13,051 nucleotides of DNA, taken from contig JAGYNK010000114.1 of NCBI GenBank assembly GCA_018400055.1, positions 1 to 13,051 on the forward strand, given 5' to 3'. The notes under the pieces are model-generated. The model had not been told where the DNA came from, searched no databases, and saw only the letters and a program-made list of their open reading frames with translations. Every line of letters begins with the position of its first letter. Position 1 is the stretch's first letter. A program made the position numbers and the translations under genes. Shown piece by piece: positions 5,854 through 12,989 of this stretch. The stretch is from Candidatus Moraniibacteriota bacterium. GTDB lineage: Bacteria > Patescibacteriota > Minisyncoccia > Moranbacterales > UBA9337.

Positions 5854-5887
5854 ATTACCATATTACGTAATTACATAATATGGTAAT
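5854..5887. repeat. 34-nt palindrome, copy 2, downstream of the TrpR-like gene
   Basis: The arms 5854-5870 and 5871-5887 are complementary except for C5866 against A5875. On a minus-strand transcript this pair would be G-U, so the stem is kept in that direction. It lies 6 nt after the TrpR-like stop and 68 nt beyond the end of the convergent minus-strand gene, a position that would suit a terminator, although no U-tract follows immediately on either strand. Confidence 0.8.
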
Positions 5888-5955
5888 CTTGTTGAAATTT
5901 TTTTATTTGAAAAGTATTTGAAAATATTTAAAGCCAAGTATAAGCAGTCTTATGA

Positions 5956-8160
5956 TTATAGGCTAAAAGAAATTAGTTCGCTGTTAGTGGTTGCTGTATA
6001 AATGCGGCTGCTTTTCTCATCTACAAAAAAGCTTTTGGCTTCCTTAATTTTTTCATGTCCGTATTGGGTGATTATTTTTCCTTCTTGGCTGAATTTTATC
6101 ACGCGACCGTTAATTTTATCCAAAACATAAATAAATTCCGTTTCGTCATTAGTGAAAATTTTATTGAAATTTATGGGAGTGGAAGATTCTTCAAGGTTGA
6201 AATCCTGCTTTTTTCCGGAAGAAAATTTTAGTAAAGAATCTCCATTAACCAGATAAATATCTCCGTCAATAGCCATATCAGAAACATTTTTCATATCAAT
6301 ATTCTCCCTAAGCCAAGCGGTTTTTTCTCCGAACCCTCCTTCCGCTCGCGGATAGCGGTAAATCTGTCCGCTTTCGGAATCCGCCAAATAAATATAAGTG
6401 AGATAAACAGCCAAAGCGGATATGTTTGAATTTTCAGGAAGTTGAATGTTATCCTCTCTAAATTTTTTGGAAAGAGGGCTGAAGCTTAATATTTTTTGAT
6501 TATCACTTAAGAAAAAAATTAAATTCAAGTCCTTCATTAAAGTAAAAGAGGTTATATTTCCCATTTCAGGAGCTAAGCCGAATTCTCTCTTTTGACCATT
6601 TATTATTTCAATAACTTCTCGCTTGCCGATAGCAAAAAGTTTTTCATTAATAAAGACTTGTCCCAGTAGGTCCGGTTGAGAATGAATCATGGAAATTTCA
6701 ACAAATTTGATGTTTTTTTCTTGAGTTAAATTTTCATTTCCGGAAAAATTTTCCTGAATGACCGGCGTGTCTCCCGACGGGGAAGATCCGGATTTATTTT
6801 TTATTTTCATTGCCACGAGGGGAAAAATTAGAATGGCGGCTAATATTAAAAAAGCGTAAATTTTGTGGTTATAATCCATTTTTAAAAATATTTCTTTAAT
6901 CCTGACAATATCGGGAAGAAATTTTTTCCAGAAATCCCCGTTTATTTTTAAATGTAAAGGCTTATGGACGGGTATTTCTTCCGTTTCTTGTCCAATCTTG
7001 TTTTTTAATTTAATTAGAACATTGTCTTTGGCGCGAGTAATTTTTTCTCCTGAAAAATCTTTGAAATTTTTTAAGCTTGAAATTAGCAGACTGACTTTTT
7101 CAGAAAATTTGATTTTTATTTCATTGATTAAATGAGAAAGCCAATCGGAGATTTTTTCTTTTGCTATGAAAAGCCAAGAAAATCTGGCAATTAAATCTTC
7201 TCCGGATTCAGTCGGGCGGGTTTCTCCTTGAACATAAATATGGCCGGTTTTCTTATCAATATATTCTTTTTTTGTCTCTGGTTTTTCCCAGAAGCTGTTT
7301 TCTTTCAATTTCTTTTCCGATTGGCCAGAACGATTATCGGATAGAGAGATGGCGTTTTCTTTAAAAGTTTTTTCACTAAAAGCGTTGAAATTTTCCAGTA
7401 ATTTTTCTTCCGGATCTTTTTCTTCCGAAATAATTTCCGGTCGGGGAGCGGAAATTTCAGAAACGTCCATGATTAGAGCTCCGGCGATTTCCAGTTCATT
7501 AATCAAAGCGGTCTTTAAAAATTGCGCGAAATTTTCTTGAGTGAAAGAGAAAGCCCTTTTTTCAATCTCGGGCAAGGATAAAATTTTGAAGATGTCCCCC
7601 GTAGTTATTATCATTTTGTCTCCATTTTTAAGCTTACCACTGGCAGTATCGCTGAAAGTCCTGAGCGGATAAGGCTCTCCTTTAGGAGAAAGTCCTTGTG
7701 TTATGTCCATAAGGGTTTGCTCGCGGGCGAGAATAATGCGGGCGTTTCCTGTGACGCTGAAATAAATATTGTTTTTTTCTATGGCGCAAATGGCGATATC
7801 TATTTTGCCCAGCCATTCTATGTTGCCGTGTTTAGCGATTTCAGAAAGGGCTAAATTTATTTTATTCAAAGCTGATTCAAAATTTACTTCCGCTGGTCTT
7901 TTGGGGTTGGAAAAATATTCCTTTTTAGCCACGGAAGACAAAAAATTTACTATGTAGGCGGAATCTTCGTGATCGTCTTTAATTTCAAAAACTCCCAGTA
8001 GGCTACCCATTTGGGAATGGATAACATTTTCCGGAGTAAAATTCAGAATTTCAATGTAGGGGCGGAGATCTTTTTCGTTGGCAACTAAAATTTCCGAAAT
8101 ATTTAATTTCGTTTCTTTTTTAACCAAGGGATTCATTTTTTTATTTGTTTTTCTGGACAT
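5956..8160 (-). CDS. Degenerate PP2C-like, single-pass membrane, propeller-like protein
   Basis: This 734-aa protein has three parts. Residues about 35-235 resemble the PP2C (PPM) phosphatase fold: MGSLLGVFEI, YFSVTGNARIILA and KNGDKMIITTGDIF sit where that family has its core strands. The metal-binding DG motifs are absent (the usual TDG is TGD here), so it is probably not an active phosphatase. Residues 240-425 are charged and partly helical or linker-like. Residues 433-451 form one strong membrane helix. Residues about 485-734 hold repeated short beta motifs of a propeller type (IYLADSESGQIYRY, IYLVNGDSLLKF, IYVLDKINGRVIKF, IYTATTNSELISF), in the manner of NHL-like blades. With no signal peptide the likely topology is PP2C-like part inside and propeller outside, which suggests a sensor or scaffold (inference). 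I recall similar proteins in Patescibacteria; no function is known to me. The start at 8160 has no Shine-Dalgarno sequence; Met9 is an alternative. Confidence 0.75.
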   Translation of the reverse strand: MSRKTNKKMNPLVKKETKLNISEILVANEKDLRPYIEILNFTPENVIHSQMGSLLGVFEIKDDHEDSAYIVNFLSSVAKKEYFSNPKRPAEVNFESALNKINLALSEIAKHGNIEWLGKIDIAICAIEKNNIYFSVTGNARIILAREQTLMDITQGLSPKGEPYPLRTFSDTASGKLKNGDKMIITTGDIFKILSLPEIEKRAFSFTQENFAQFLKTALINELEIAGALIMDVSEISAPRPEIISEEKDPEEKLLENFNAFSEKTFKENAISLSDNRSGQSEKKLKENSFWEKPETKKEYIDKKTGHIYVQGETRPTESGEDLIARFSWLFIAKEKISDWLSHLINEIKIKFSEKVSLLISSLKNFKDFSGEKITRAKDNVLIKLKNKIGQETEEIPVHKPLHLKINGDFWKKFLPDIVRIKEIFLKMDYNHKIYAFLILAAILIFPLVAMKIKNKSGSSPSGDTPVIQENFSGNENLTQEKNIKFVEISMIHSQPDLLGQVFINEKLFAIGKREVIEIINGQKREFGLAPEMGNITSFTLMKDLNLIFFLSDNQKILSFSPLSKKFREDNIQLPENSNISALAVYLTYIYLADSESGQIYRYPRAEGGFGEKTAWLRENIDMKNVSDMAIDGDIYLVNGDSLLKFSSGKKQDFNLEESSTPINFNKIFTNDETEFIYVLDKINGRVIKFSQEGKIITQYGHEKIKEAKSFFVDEKSSRIYTATTNSELISFSL

Positions 8161-8286
8161 ATGCTTGCGAAGAATAATAAGTTTTTAAACCGAGTGGATA
8201 GGGTTTATAGTAATGAAGCTTGAAATTTCCAGAGGTGAAAAATTAAAATAATGCTTTTGTTTTGAGATGCAAAAAAAGATAGCTTT

Positions 8287-8311
8287 AAAAAATTGCGGAT
8301 AGCAATTTTTT
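8287..8311. terminator. A-stem-T hairpin, terminator-like on both strands
   Basis: AAAAAATTGC (8287-8296) pairs with GCAATTTTTT (8302-8311) around GGATA. The A-run/T-run flanks give it a bidirectional terminator shape, yet it lies between two divergent genes where no known transcript should end. It may end or form part of a small RNA, or may be chance in AT-rich DNA. Confidence 0.4.
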
Positions 8312-8469
8312 CAGTTCGGCTATTTTTAAAAATGCGTTTTTTTTGTTTTGCACGGTCAGGCCGTTTCCATTTTTAGATTCGCCAATTTGCGAGAAGCATT
8401 TTTATAAAGTGTACCCAGGCTATTTTCTTACATTTATCATACAATAATTCTTCGGAATCAGCAATCTAA

Positions 8470-8523
8470 AAACTTTACTTTTTGAAACTTTAGTATTAAA
8501 CTTTAGCTTAAGGCAAAGTTTAA
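8470..8523 (+). promoter_or_regulatory. Cluster of AAACTTTA boxes before the regulator gene
   Basis: AAACTTTA occurs as direct copies at 8470-8477, 8485-8492 and 8498-8505, and its reverse complement lies at 8515-8522. The last two form an inverted repeat with 9-bp arms (8496-8504 and 8515-8523) around a 10-nt centre, ending 4 nt before the ATG at 8528. The arrangement suits an operator, perhaps for the winged-helix protein encoded directly downstream (inference). Confidence 0.5.
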
Positions 8524-8527
8524 AAAT

Positions 8528-9115
8528 ATGTCTAAAATATTGGAAAATTTATTCGGTTCCAGGTTAAAAGCGAGGATGCTGCGCTTTTTTTTGCTTAATC
8601 CCGAGAGAGATTATTCCGTGGCGGAAGTGGCCAAGAAAAATATGTTGAAAGTGTCCGAAGTCAGAAAGGAAATTAAAAATCTTAAGAAGATAAAATTTGT
8701 CAATGAGAGGAACAGAAAGAGGAGAAAATTTTATTATTTGAATCCGGGTTTTATTTTTAAATCGGAATTAAAAAGTTTGGTGGCGAAATCAAACGCTTAT
8801 CCTCAATGCAATATTCTGAAAAAAATAAAAAGTGTCGGGAATGTGAAATTGGCGGTGGTAAGCGGCGTTTTTCTGGATTGTCCGAAAAGCAAAGCGGATA
8901 TGATTTTGGCGGTGGATAGTGTTAATAGGAGAAAGCTGGCCAAGTTAATAAGCAGTATAGAAGCTGAAATAGGCAAGGAAGTAAGGTATGTTCTTATGAC
9001 TAGCGATGAGTTAAAATATCGTGTTAATATGATGGATCGCTTCATTTTGGATTTTATCAAGGGGCCTCATGATAAGATTATTGATAAGATTAAAATTAAA
9101 GATTTTAATTTTTAG
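8528..9115 (+). CDS. Winged-helix protein with degenerate nucleotidyltransferase-like domain
   Basis: This 195-aa protein begins with a winged-helix DNA-binding domain (about 5-75: KARMLRFFLLNPERDYSVAEVAKKNMLKVSEVRKEIKNL, then a basic wing RNRKRRKFYYLNP). Residues 105-180 resemble a minimal nucleotidyltransferase fold: LAVVSGVFLDCPKSKADMILAVD, then a helix KLAKLISSIEAEIGKEVRYVLMTSDE. The catalytic GS pair is GV here and the acidic pattern is reduced to D124, so transferase activity is unlikely. Proteins of this two-domain form are predicted transcription regulators. Box repeats lie immediately upstream and the next gene starts 31 nt downstream on the same strand, so it may head, and perhaps control, the operon with the membrane protein and glycosyltransferase (inference). 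There is no Shine-Dalgarno sequence; the inverted repeat occupies that position. Confidence 0.75.
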   Translation: MSKILENLFGSRLKARMLRFFLLNPERDYSVAEVAKKNMLKVSEVRKEIKNLKKIKFVNERNRKRRKFYYLNPGFIFKSELKSLVAKSNAYPQCNILKKIKSVGNVKLAVVSGVFLDCPKSKADMILAVDSVNRRKLAKLISSIEAEIGKEVRYVLMTSDELKYRVNMMDRFILDFIKGPHDKIIDKIKIKDFNF

Positions 9116-9146
9116 TTTGGATTTCACTATTTTACCAGAGAAAGTA

Positions 9147-9566
9147 ATGAATAAAGAAGAAAAAATTAAAGAAGAAAAAGACGCTAGCCTGAAATTTAAG
9201 ATCAGGCGTTTTTTTAGCCGAGGGTTTTTGGGAAACAATATCGTCCGTTTTTCTCTGCTGGCTTTGCTTTTTTTAAATGCCGCGAATTGGATTGTTTTGA
9301 CCGTCTTTTTTGCCGGAAACAGCCAGTCCTTTTTTAGTATATTGCATTATAATGTTTATTTTGGAGTAGATCTTGTCGGAGAATGGTGGCAGGCTTATTC
9401 AGTGCCTTCCATAGCCACGTTTCTTGTGTTGCTGAATGTTTTTTTGGCCTGGAGATTTTACGAAGGAAAGGAAAGAGTGGCTTCTTACGCTTTATTAATG
9501 GCTTCTCTGATGTTGCAAATAAGCTCTGCCATAGCGACGGCAAGTATAATATTGATAAATTATTAA
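9147..9566 (+). CDS. Three-helix membrane protein, unknown function
   Basis: This is a 139-aa protein from the ATG at 9147. The frame is open from an earlier ATG at 9069, but that start would overlap the previous gene and add a stretch copied from its 3' end; the 9147 start has GAGAAAG shortly upstream and gives a typical charged N-terminus (MNKEEKIKEE). Hydrophobic segments lie at about 32-55, 82-103 and 110-137. Between the first two is an aromatic loop, FSILHYNVYFGVDLVGEWW, of a kind I associate with small conserved membrane proteins of Patescibacteria. No catalytic motif is seen. It lies 4 nt before the GT2 gene, so the two are probably translated together and may form a membrane complex; that is inference. 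Confidence 0.7.
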   Translation: MNKEEKIKEEKDASLKFKIRRFFSRGFLGNNIVRFSLLALLFLNAANWIVLTVFFAGNSQSFFSILHYNVYFGVDLVGEWWQAYSVPSIATFLVLLNVFLAWRFYEGKERVASYALLMASLMLQISSAIATASIILINY

Positions 9567-9570
9567 TTTT

Positions 9571-11253
9571 GTGTTTGTCTTTCCTAATCCTAAAACTAAA
9601 GATCCCAAAGAAAAAAAGAAGCAAAGAATACTGGAAATTATTCCGGGATTTTTAACTTGGTCCACCTTGATAGGTATGTTTGTTTTTTCTTTTTGGCTGC
9701 CGGTTTGGGTGGCGGTTTTTGTTATTGCTTTTGACATTTATTGGATTTGCCGGACGATATTCATATCATTTTATTCCGTGGCTGCCTATCGCCGTTTGAA
9801 AAAGGGAAAAGCTATAGATTGGTGGGAACGTTGCCAAAATATTTCTGATCCTGAAAAATACGCCGGACAAATATCAGACAGAATTAAAGCAGCCGAAACG
9901 GCTCTGCGGGAAAACGGGGGATTTAAAAAAACCGGCGTTATTAAGAAAGAAATTTCGCGCTGGAAAAAACAACTTAAGGAAGTCCGATCGCTTATAAAAA
10001 TAAAGGACCAAATTTTGGATTGGAAAAAAATAGTCCACGTGGTACTCCTTCCCACAGCCGGAGAAGCGGAAAATATAATAGAGCCGGCCATCCGTTCCAT
10101 AGCGGAAAGTAATTTTCCCAAGAAGCAGATAATTATTCTTTTAGCTACCGAAGAGCGCGAGCCTGAAGAACAACGCCTTAGAAAAGTTAAATATTTGAAG
10201 GAAAAATTTGACGGAGTCTTTAAAGATTTTTTGGTTACGACGCATAAGGTGGAAGCGGGAGAAATGAAATGCAAGGCTTCTAACGCGACTTTCGCCGCTA
10301 AAAAATTAATGAAATATTTGGAAGAAAAGAGGATTGATTACAAGAGAGTTGTTTTTTCCAATTTTGATTGCGACAGCGTTTGTCATCCGCAATATTTCGC
10401 CGCGCTCACTTACGCTTATATTACGGATCCCAAGCGACTACAAAGATCTTATCAACCGTTGCCGATGTACCATAATAATATTTGGGACACCAACGCTTTT
10501 GTGAGAGTGATTGTTACCAGCTCTTCTTTTTGGCACATGTTTCAAAGCACGCGGAGGGAAATGGTTACTTTTTCTTCTCACAGCGAGCCCTTTGACACTT
10601 TGGTGAAAGTGAATTTCTGGCCGGTAAATATGATAAGTGAAGACTCTATTATTTATTGGAAGTGTTTCGCTTATTTTCATGGCGATTATAAAGTCCGACC
10701 TATTTATCTTCCGATTTCATTGGACGCGGTTTTGGCGGAAACTTATTGGAAAACGATAAAAAACCAATATAAGCAAAAGAGACGCTGGGCTTACGGAATA
10801 GAAAACTTTCCTGTTATTATGCGCGCTGTTTGGCCGGACAAGAAAATAAATTTTTTCAAAAAAATAAAATTAGCCGCTGAAATGCTGGAAGGGCACCATT
10901 CTTGGGCAACTGCTCCTTTTATGCTGGCTATATTGGGGTGGCTGCCTTTAATTTTCGGAGGTTCGGCGTTTAATGAAAGTGTTTTAGCGCACAATCTCCC
11001 TTTTATTACAAGGTACCTTATGACTTTGGCAATGACGGGGCTTATTATTTCCATGTTTTTAAGTTTTTTGCTTTTGCCTCCGCGACCGCAAAAACATTCT
11101 CGCAAGAAGTATGCTTATATGTTTTTTCAGTGGCTTTTGGTTCCGGTTATCGCGCCGACTTTAGGGGCGATTCCGGCCATTGAATCACAGACCAGAATTT
11201 TAATTAAGAAATATTTCGGAGAGTTTTGGGTGACGGAAAAAATAAAGAAGTAG
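9571..11253 (+). CDS. Membrane GT2 family glycosyltransferase (processive type)
   Basis: This 560-aa protein resembles cellulose-synthase/hyaluronan-synthase-like GT2 enzymes, which polymerise or extend a sugar chain on the cytoplasmic side of the membrane. Two membrane helices (about 26-66) precede the catalytic part. The nucleotide-sugar fold starts at about 153 (KIVHVVLLPTAGEAENI); D266-C267-D268 is the DxD-type metal site; ISEDS (355-359) holds the likely catalytic acid; QKRRW (402-406) is the Q/RxxRW motif of processive enzymes. Further membrane helices lie at about 445-465, 478-503 and 515-535. The insert between the first helices and the GT fold (about 75-150) is charged and may be a coiled coil. 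The start is GTG at 9571, 4 nt after the stop of the membrane protein, which suggests translational coupling; no Shine-Dalgarno sequence is visible. Substrate and product cannot be told from sequence. Confidence 0.88.
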   Translation: MFVFPNPKTKDPKEKKKQRILEIIPGFLTWSTLIGMFVFSFWLPVWVAVFVIAFDIYWICRTIFISFYSVAAYRRLKKGKAIDWWERCQNISDPEKYAGQISDRIKAAETALRENGGFKKTGVIKKEISRWKKQLKEVRSLIKIKDQILDWKKIVHVVLLPTAGEAENIIEPAIRSIAESNFPKKQIIILLATEEREPEEQRLRKVKYLKEKFDGVFKDFLVTTHKVEAGEMKCKASNATFAAKKLMKYLEEKRIDYKRVVFSNFDCDSVCHPQYFAALTYAYITDPKRLQRSYQPLPMYHNNIWDTNAFVRVIVTSSSFWHMFQSTRREMVTFSSHSEPFDTLVKVNFWPVNMISEDSIIYWKCFAYFHGDYKVRPIYLPISLDAVLAETYWKTIKNQYKQKRRWAYGIENFPVIMRAVWPDKKINFFKKIKLAAEMLEGHHSWATAPFMLAILGWLPLIFGGSAFNESVLAHNLPFITRYLMTLAMTGLIISMFLSFLLLPPRPQKHSRKKYAYMFFQWLLVPVIAPTLGAIPAIESQTRILIKKYFGEFWVTEKIKK

Positions 11254-11308
11254 TTTACAAGAACGATACTTTTTGGAGTTAGAGATGATAAATAACTGCT
11301 AGTTTAAT

Positions 11309-11352
11309 TTGCAACATATTACCATTTTACTAATAATGGTAATGTGTTGCAA
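11309..11352. repeat. Imperfect palindrome, copy 3 of the ATTACCAT family
   Basis: The arms 11309-11326 and 11335-11352 pair over 18 positions with one T-G pair, around an 8-nt loop (11327-11334). They contain ATTACCAT (11318-11325) and ATGGTAAT (11336-11343), also the outer boxes of the palindromes at 5279-5320 and 5854-5887, while the centre differs. It lies 55 nt after the GT2 stop and could help end that transcript, but there is no T-tract. Confidence 0.7.
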
Positions 11353-11396
11353 TATTAAGTGGTAATAATAATTGGCAGATATTGAAAAAGCGATTG

Positions 11397-11452
11397 GTGG
11401 GTGGCGAAAATAAAATTCAATCATTTTACCCACGGTCGTGAGATAATGATTG
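11397..11452 (+). promoter_or_regulatory. Interlocking stems in the GT4 leader (possible pseudoknot or attenuator)
   Basis: Stem A pairs GTGGGT (11397-11402) with ACCCAC (11428-11433). Stem B pairs CAATCATT (11418-11425) with AATGATTG (11445-11452). Each stem has one arm inside the loop of the other, the layout of an H-type pseudoknot. Stem B is followed by TTTTGGATTTT, so it could act as a weak terminator with A as its competitor. It lies 50 nt before the ATG at 11503. It matches no riboswitch class I recognise. Confidence 0.35.
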
Positions 11453-11502
11453 TTTTGGATTTTGCGTTTTAGGATTTGCATTTTAATTTCCGAGCATAAA
11501 TT

Positions 11503-12537
11503 ATGGATTATAACTTATTTATTATTCCTTTTCTAAAATCTTTTTTAATAGCGGCGGGACTGTCTTTGTGTTTGATTGTGCTTTCCGGAAAAATAAAGAT
11601 GGCAAACAGGAAATCTTTTCGGCATATTCACTCTAAGAAAGTTTCTCGGCTGGGAGGCGTGGCGATAATCTCCGCTTTTTTAATTTCCATTTTAACTGAC
11701 CATAATTTAGTAGCAACGAGCCAGCTTTACGGGGTGATAGTCGCTTCACTGATTATTTTGGCGGTGGGGCTGTGGGATGATTTTTGGAAGCTTGATTGGA
11801 AGACTCAGTTGTTTTTTCAAATTTGTACCGCTATCGCTGTTTTTATTATGGGTGTTCAGGTGGAGTATATTACCAATCCTTTGGGAGGAGTCGTTTTTCT
11901 AAACTTGGGAAAATATCTTATTCCCAGCTTGTTGTTTGTGATTGCTTGGTTGGTAATTATGATGAATTCCATGAATTGGTTGGATGGCATTGACGGGTTG
12001 AGCGGAGGAGTGGCTTTTATCGGAGCCACCACTATATTTTTTTTAAGCCTTAATCCCGAAGTGAACCAGCCTCCGGTGGGAATAATTTCCGCGGTGCTGG
12101 CGGGAGCCGTGCTCGGATTTTTAATTTTCAATTTTTATCCGGCCAGAATTATGGCGGGAACCAGCGGAGCGATGTTTATGGGTTTTTCTTTGGCAGCGCT
12201 GGCTATTTTTGCCGGAACCAAAATAGCGACAGCTTTGTTGATAATGGCCATTCCCGTTATTGATGTTTTTTGGGTGATGGGAGAAAGAATCAGGGCGGGC
12301 GATTCTATATTTAAATCGGATACCCGCCATTTGCATCGCAAGTTGATGGAACTGGGCTGGACACAAAGGAAAATCACTTTATTTTTTTACGCGGTTACTT
12401 TTTTGATTGCGGCGGTAGCGCTTAATACCAGAACAATTGGAAAATTAATAACCATATTTTCGGTGGGAATCATTATGGTCATGGCGCTGACTATTATCAA
12501 TAAAAAACTTTTATACGATGTTAAAAATAAATCCTAG
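11503..12537 (+). CDS. WecA/MraY-like GT4 polyprenyl-phosphate sugar-1-phosphate transferase
   Basis: This 344-aa protein has about ten membrane helices and belongs to the GT4 family, which moves a sugar-1-phosphate from a UDP-sugar to undecaprenyl phosphate to start surface-glycan or cell-wall lipid intermediates. Family signatures: RLGG near 49-52; the Asp pair D92-D93 in GLWDDFWKLDWKTQ; NWLDGIDGLSGG at 158-169; NFYPARIMAGTSGAMFMGF at 210-228; and DTRHLHRKLMELGWTQRK at 273-290, the histidine loop. The fourth signature normally reads GD(T/S)GS, and here the Asp is Thr (T220), so one commonly conserved acidic residue is absent. The histidine loop looks more like WecA/TagO than MraY, so a glycan-initiating role is more likely than peptidoglycan synthesis. 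No Shine-Dalgarno sequence is seen; a structured leader precedes it. Its 3' end overlaps the next gene by 20 nt. Confidence 0.88.
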   Translation: MDYNLFIIPFLKSFLIAAGLSLCLIVLSGKIKMANRKSFRHIHSKKVSRLGGVAIISAFLISILTDHNLVATSQLYGVIVASLIILAVGLWDDFWKLDWKTQLFFQICTAIAVFIMGVQVEYITNPLGGVVFLNLGKYLIPSLLFVIAWLVIMMNSMNWLDGIDGLSGGVAFIGATTIFFLSLNPEVNQPPVGIISAVLAGAVLGFLIFNFYPARIMAGTSGAMFMGFSLAALAIFAGTKIATALLIMAIPVIDVFWVMGERIRAGDSIFKSDTRHLHRKLMELGWTQRKITLFFYAVTFLIAAVALNTRTIGKLITIFSVGIIMVMALTIINKKLLYDVKNKS

Positions 12538-12988
12538 ATTTTATAAATCCAAATTCAATCTGTTTGTGATGGTTATAATTATTGCAGCTTTGTTGTTTGT
12601 ATCCGCTTTATATTTTTTGAATGATGAAAGAGAAAGGTATATTTACATAAATGATTGTAAGTTTAAAGTGGAGACGGTGGATGATTCTCAGGAAAGATTT
12701 TTGGGTTTGGGAAAAAGGGAAAATATGTGTGAAAATTGCGGCATGCTTTTTGAATTTTCTCAAGCAGGCGAATATTCTTTCTGTATGCGGGATATGAAAT
12801 TTCCCCTTGACTTTATTTGGATTTTGGATTATAATGTAATTTCGGTTATTGAGAATGTTCCTTGCAATTTTAAGGGCAATATAAATCCTCGCGTTTCAGC
12901 CGATAAGGTGTTGGAACTCAACGCCGGAATGGCAGAAAAATGCGGGATTAAGAAAGGGGATAAAATTAAATATAAAAAAGGAGATTAA
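12518..12988 (+). CDS. Membrane-anchored DUF192 protein
   Basis: This 156-aa protein has an N-terminal membrane segment (about 13-33), probably an uncleaved anchor, followed by a DUF192 (PF02643) domain from about 42 to 152. The family pattern is visible: RFLGLGKRE (60-68), GMLFEF (75-80), CMRDMKFPLDFIWI (89-102), VLELNAGMAEKCGIKKGDKI (131-150). It has five cysteines in the domain (C47, C71, C74, C89, C116) plus C142, with a CENC pair at 71-74; some may form disulfides outside the cell. DUF192 function is not established. The start at 12518 lies inside the end of the GT4 gene (20-nt overlap), so the two are co-transcribed and probably translationally coupled. Confidence 0.85.
   Translation: MLKINPRFYKSKFNLFVMVIIIAALLFVSALYFLNDERERYIYINDCKFKVETVDDSQERFLGLGKRENMCENCGMLFEFSQAGEYSFCMRDMKFPLDFIWILDYNVISVIENVPCNFKGNINPRVSADKVLELNAGMAEKCGIKKGDKIKYKKGD
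12979..12983 (+). promoter_or_regulatory. Strong Shine-Dalgarno site for the response regulator
   Basis: AGGAG at 12979-12983 lies 6 nt before the ATG at 12990, inside the 3' end of the DUF192 gene. It is the only textbook Shine-Dalgarno site I see before a gene in this window, and it decides the start of the last gene. Confidence 0.75.
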
Positions 12989-12989
12989 A

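Larger units (their letters stand above)
8161..8527. promoter_or_regulatory. Divergent intergenic region between the PP2C-like and regulator genes
   Basis: There is no gene in these 367 nt. It must carry the promoters of both divergent genes, although I cannot assign reliable -35/-10 pairs (TACAAT at 8440-8445 is a possible -10 for the plus strand). Two structured parts are listed separately: a hairpin at 8287-8311 and a box cluster at 8470-8523. The rest is AT-rich with several homopolymer runs. Confidence 0.5.
11254..11502 (+). other. Intergenic region between the GT2 and GT4 genes
   Basis: No gene is seen in these 249 nt. It contains a palindromic repeat (11309-11352) and a set of interlocking stems (11397-11452) that would lie in the leader of the GT4 gene; these are listed separately. 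Confidence 0.6.

Noticed and set aside
9069..9146. Upstream start at 9069 for the membrane protein
   Set aside because: It would overlap the previous gene by 47 nt, and the added residues are a frame-shifted reading of that gene's end; the ATG at 9147 has a better upstream site and a normal N-terminus.
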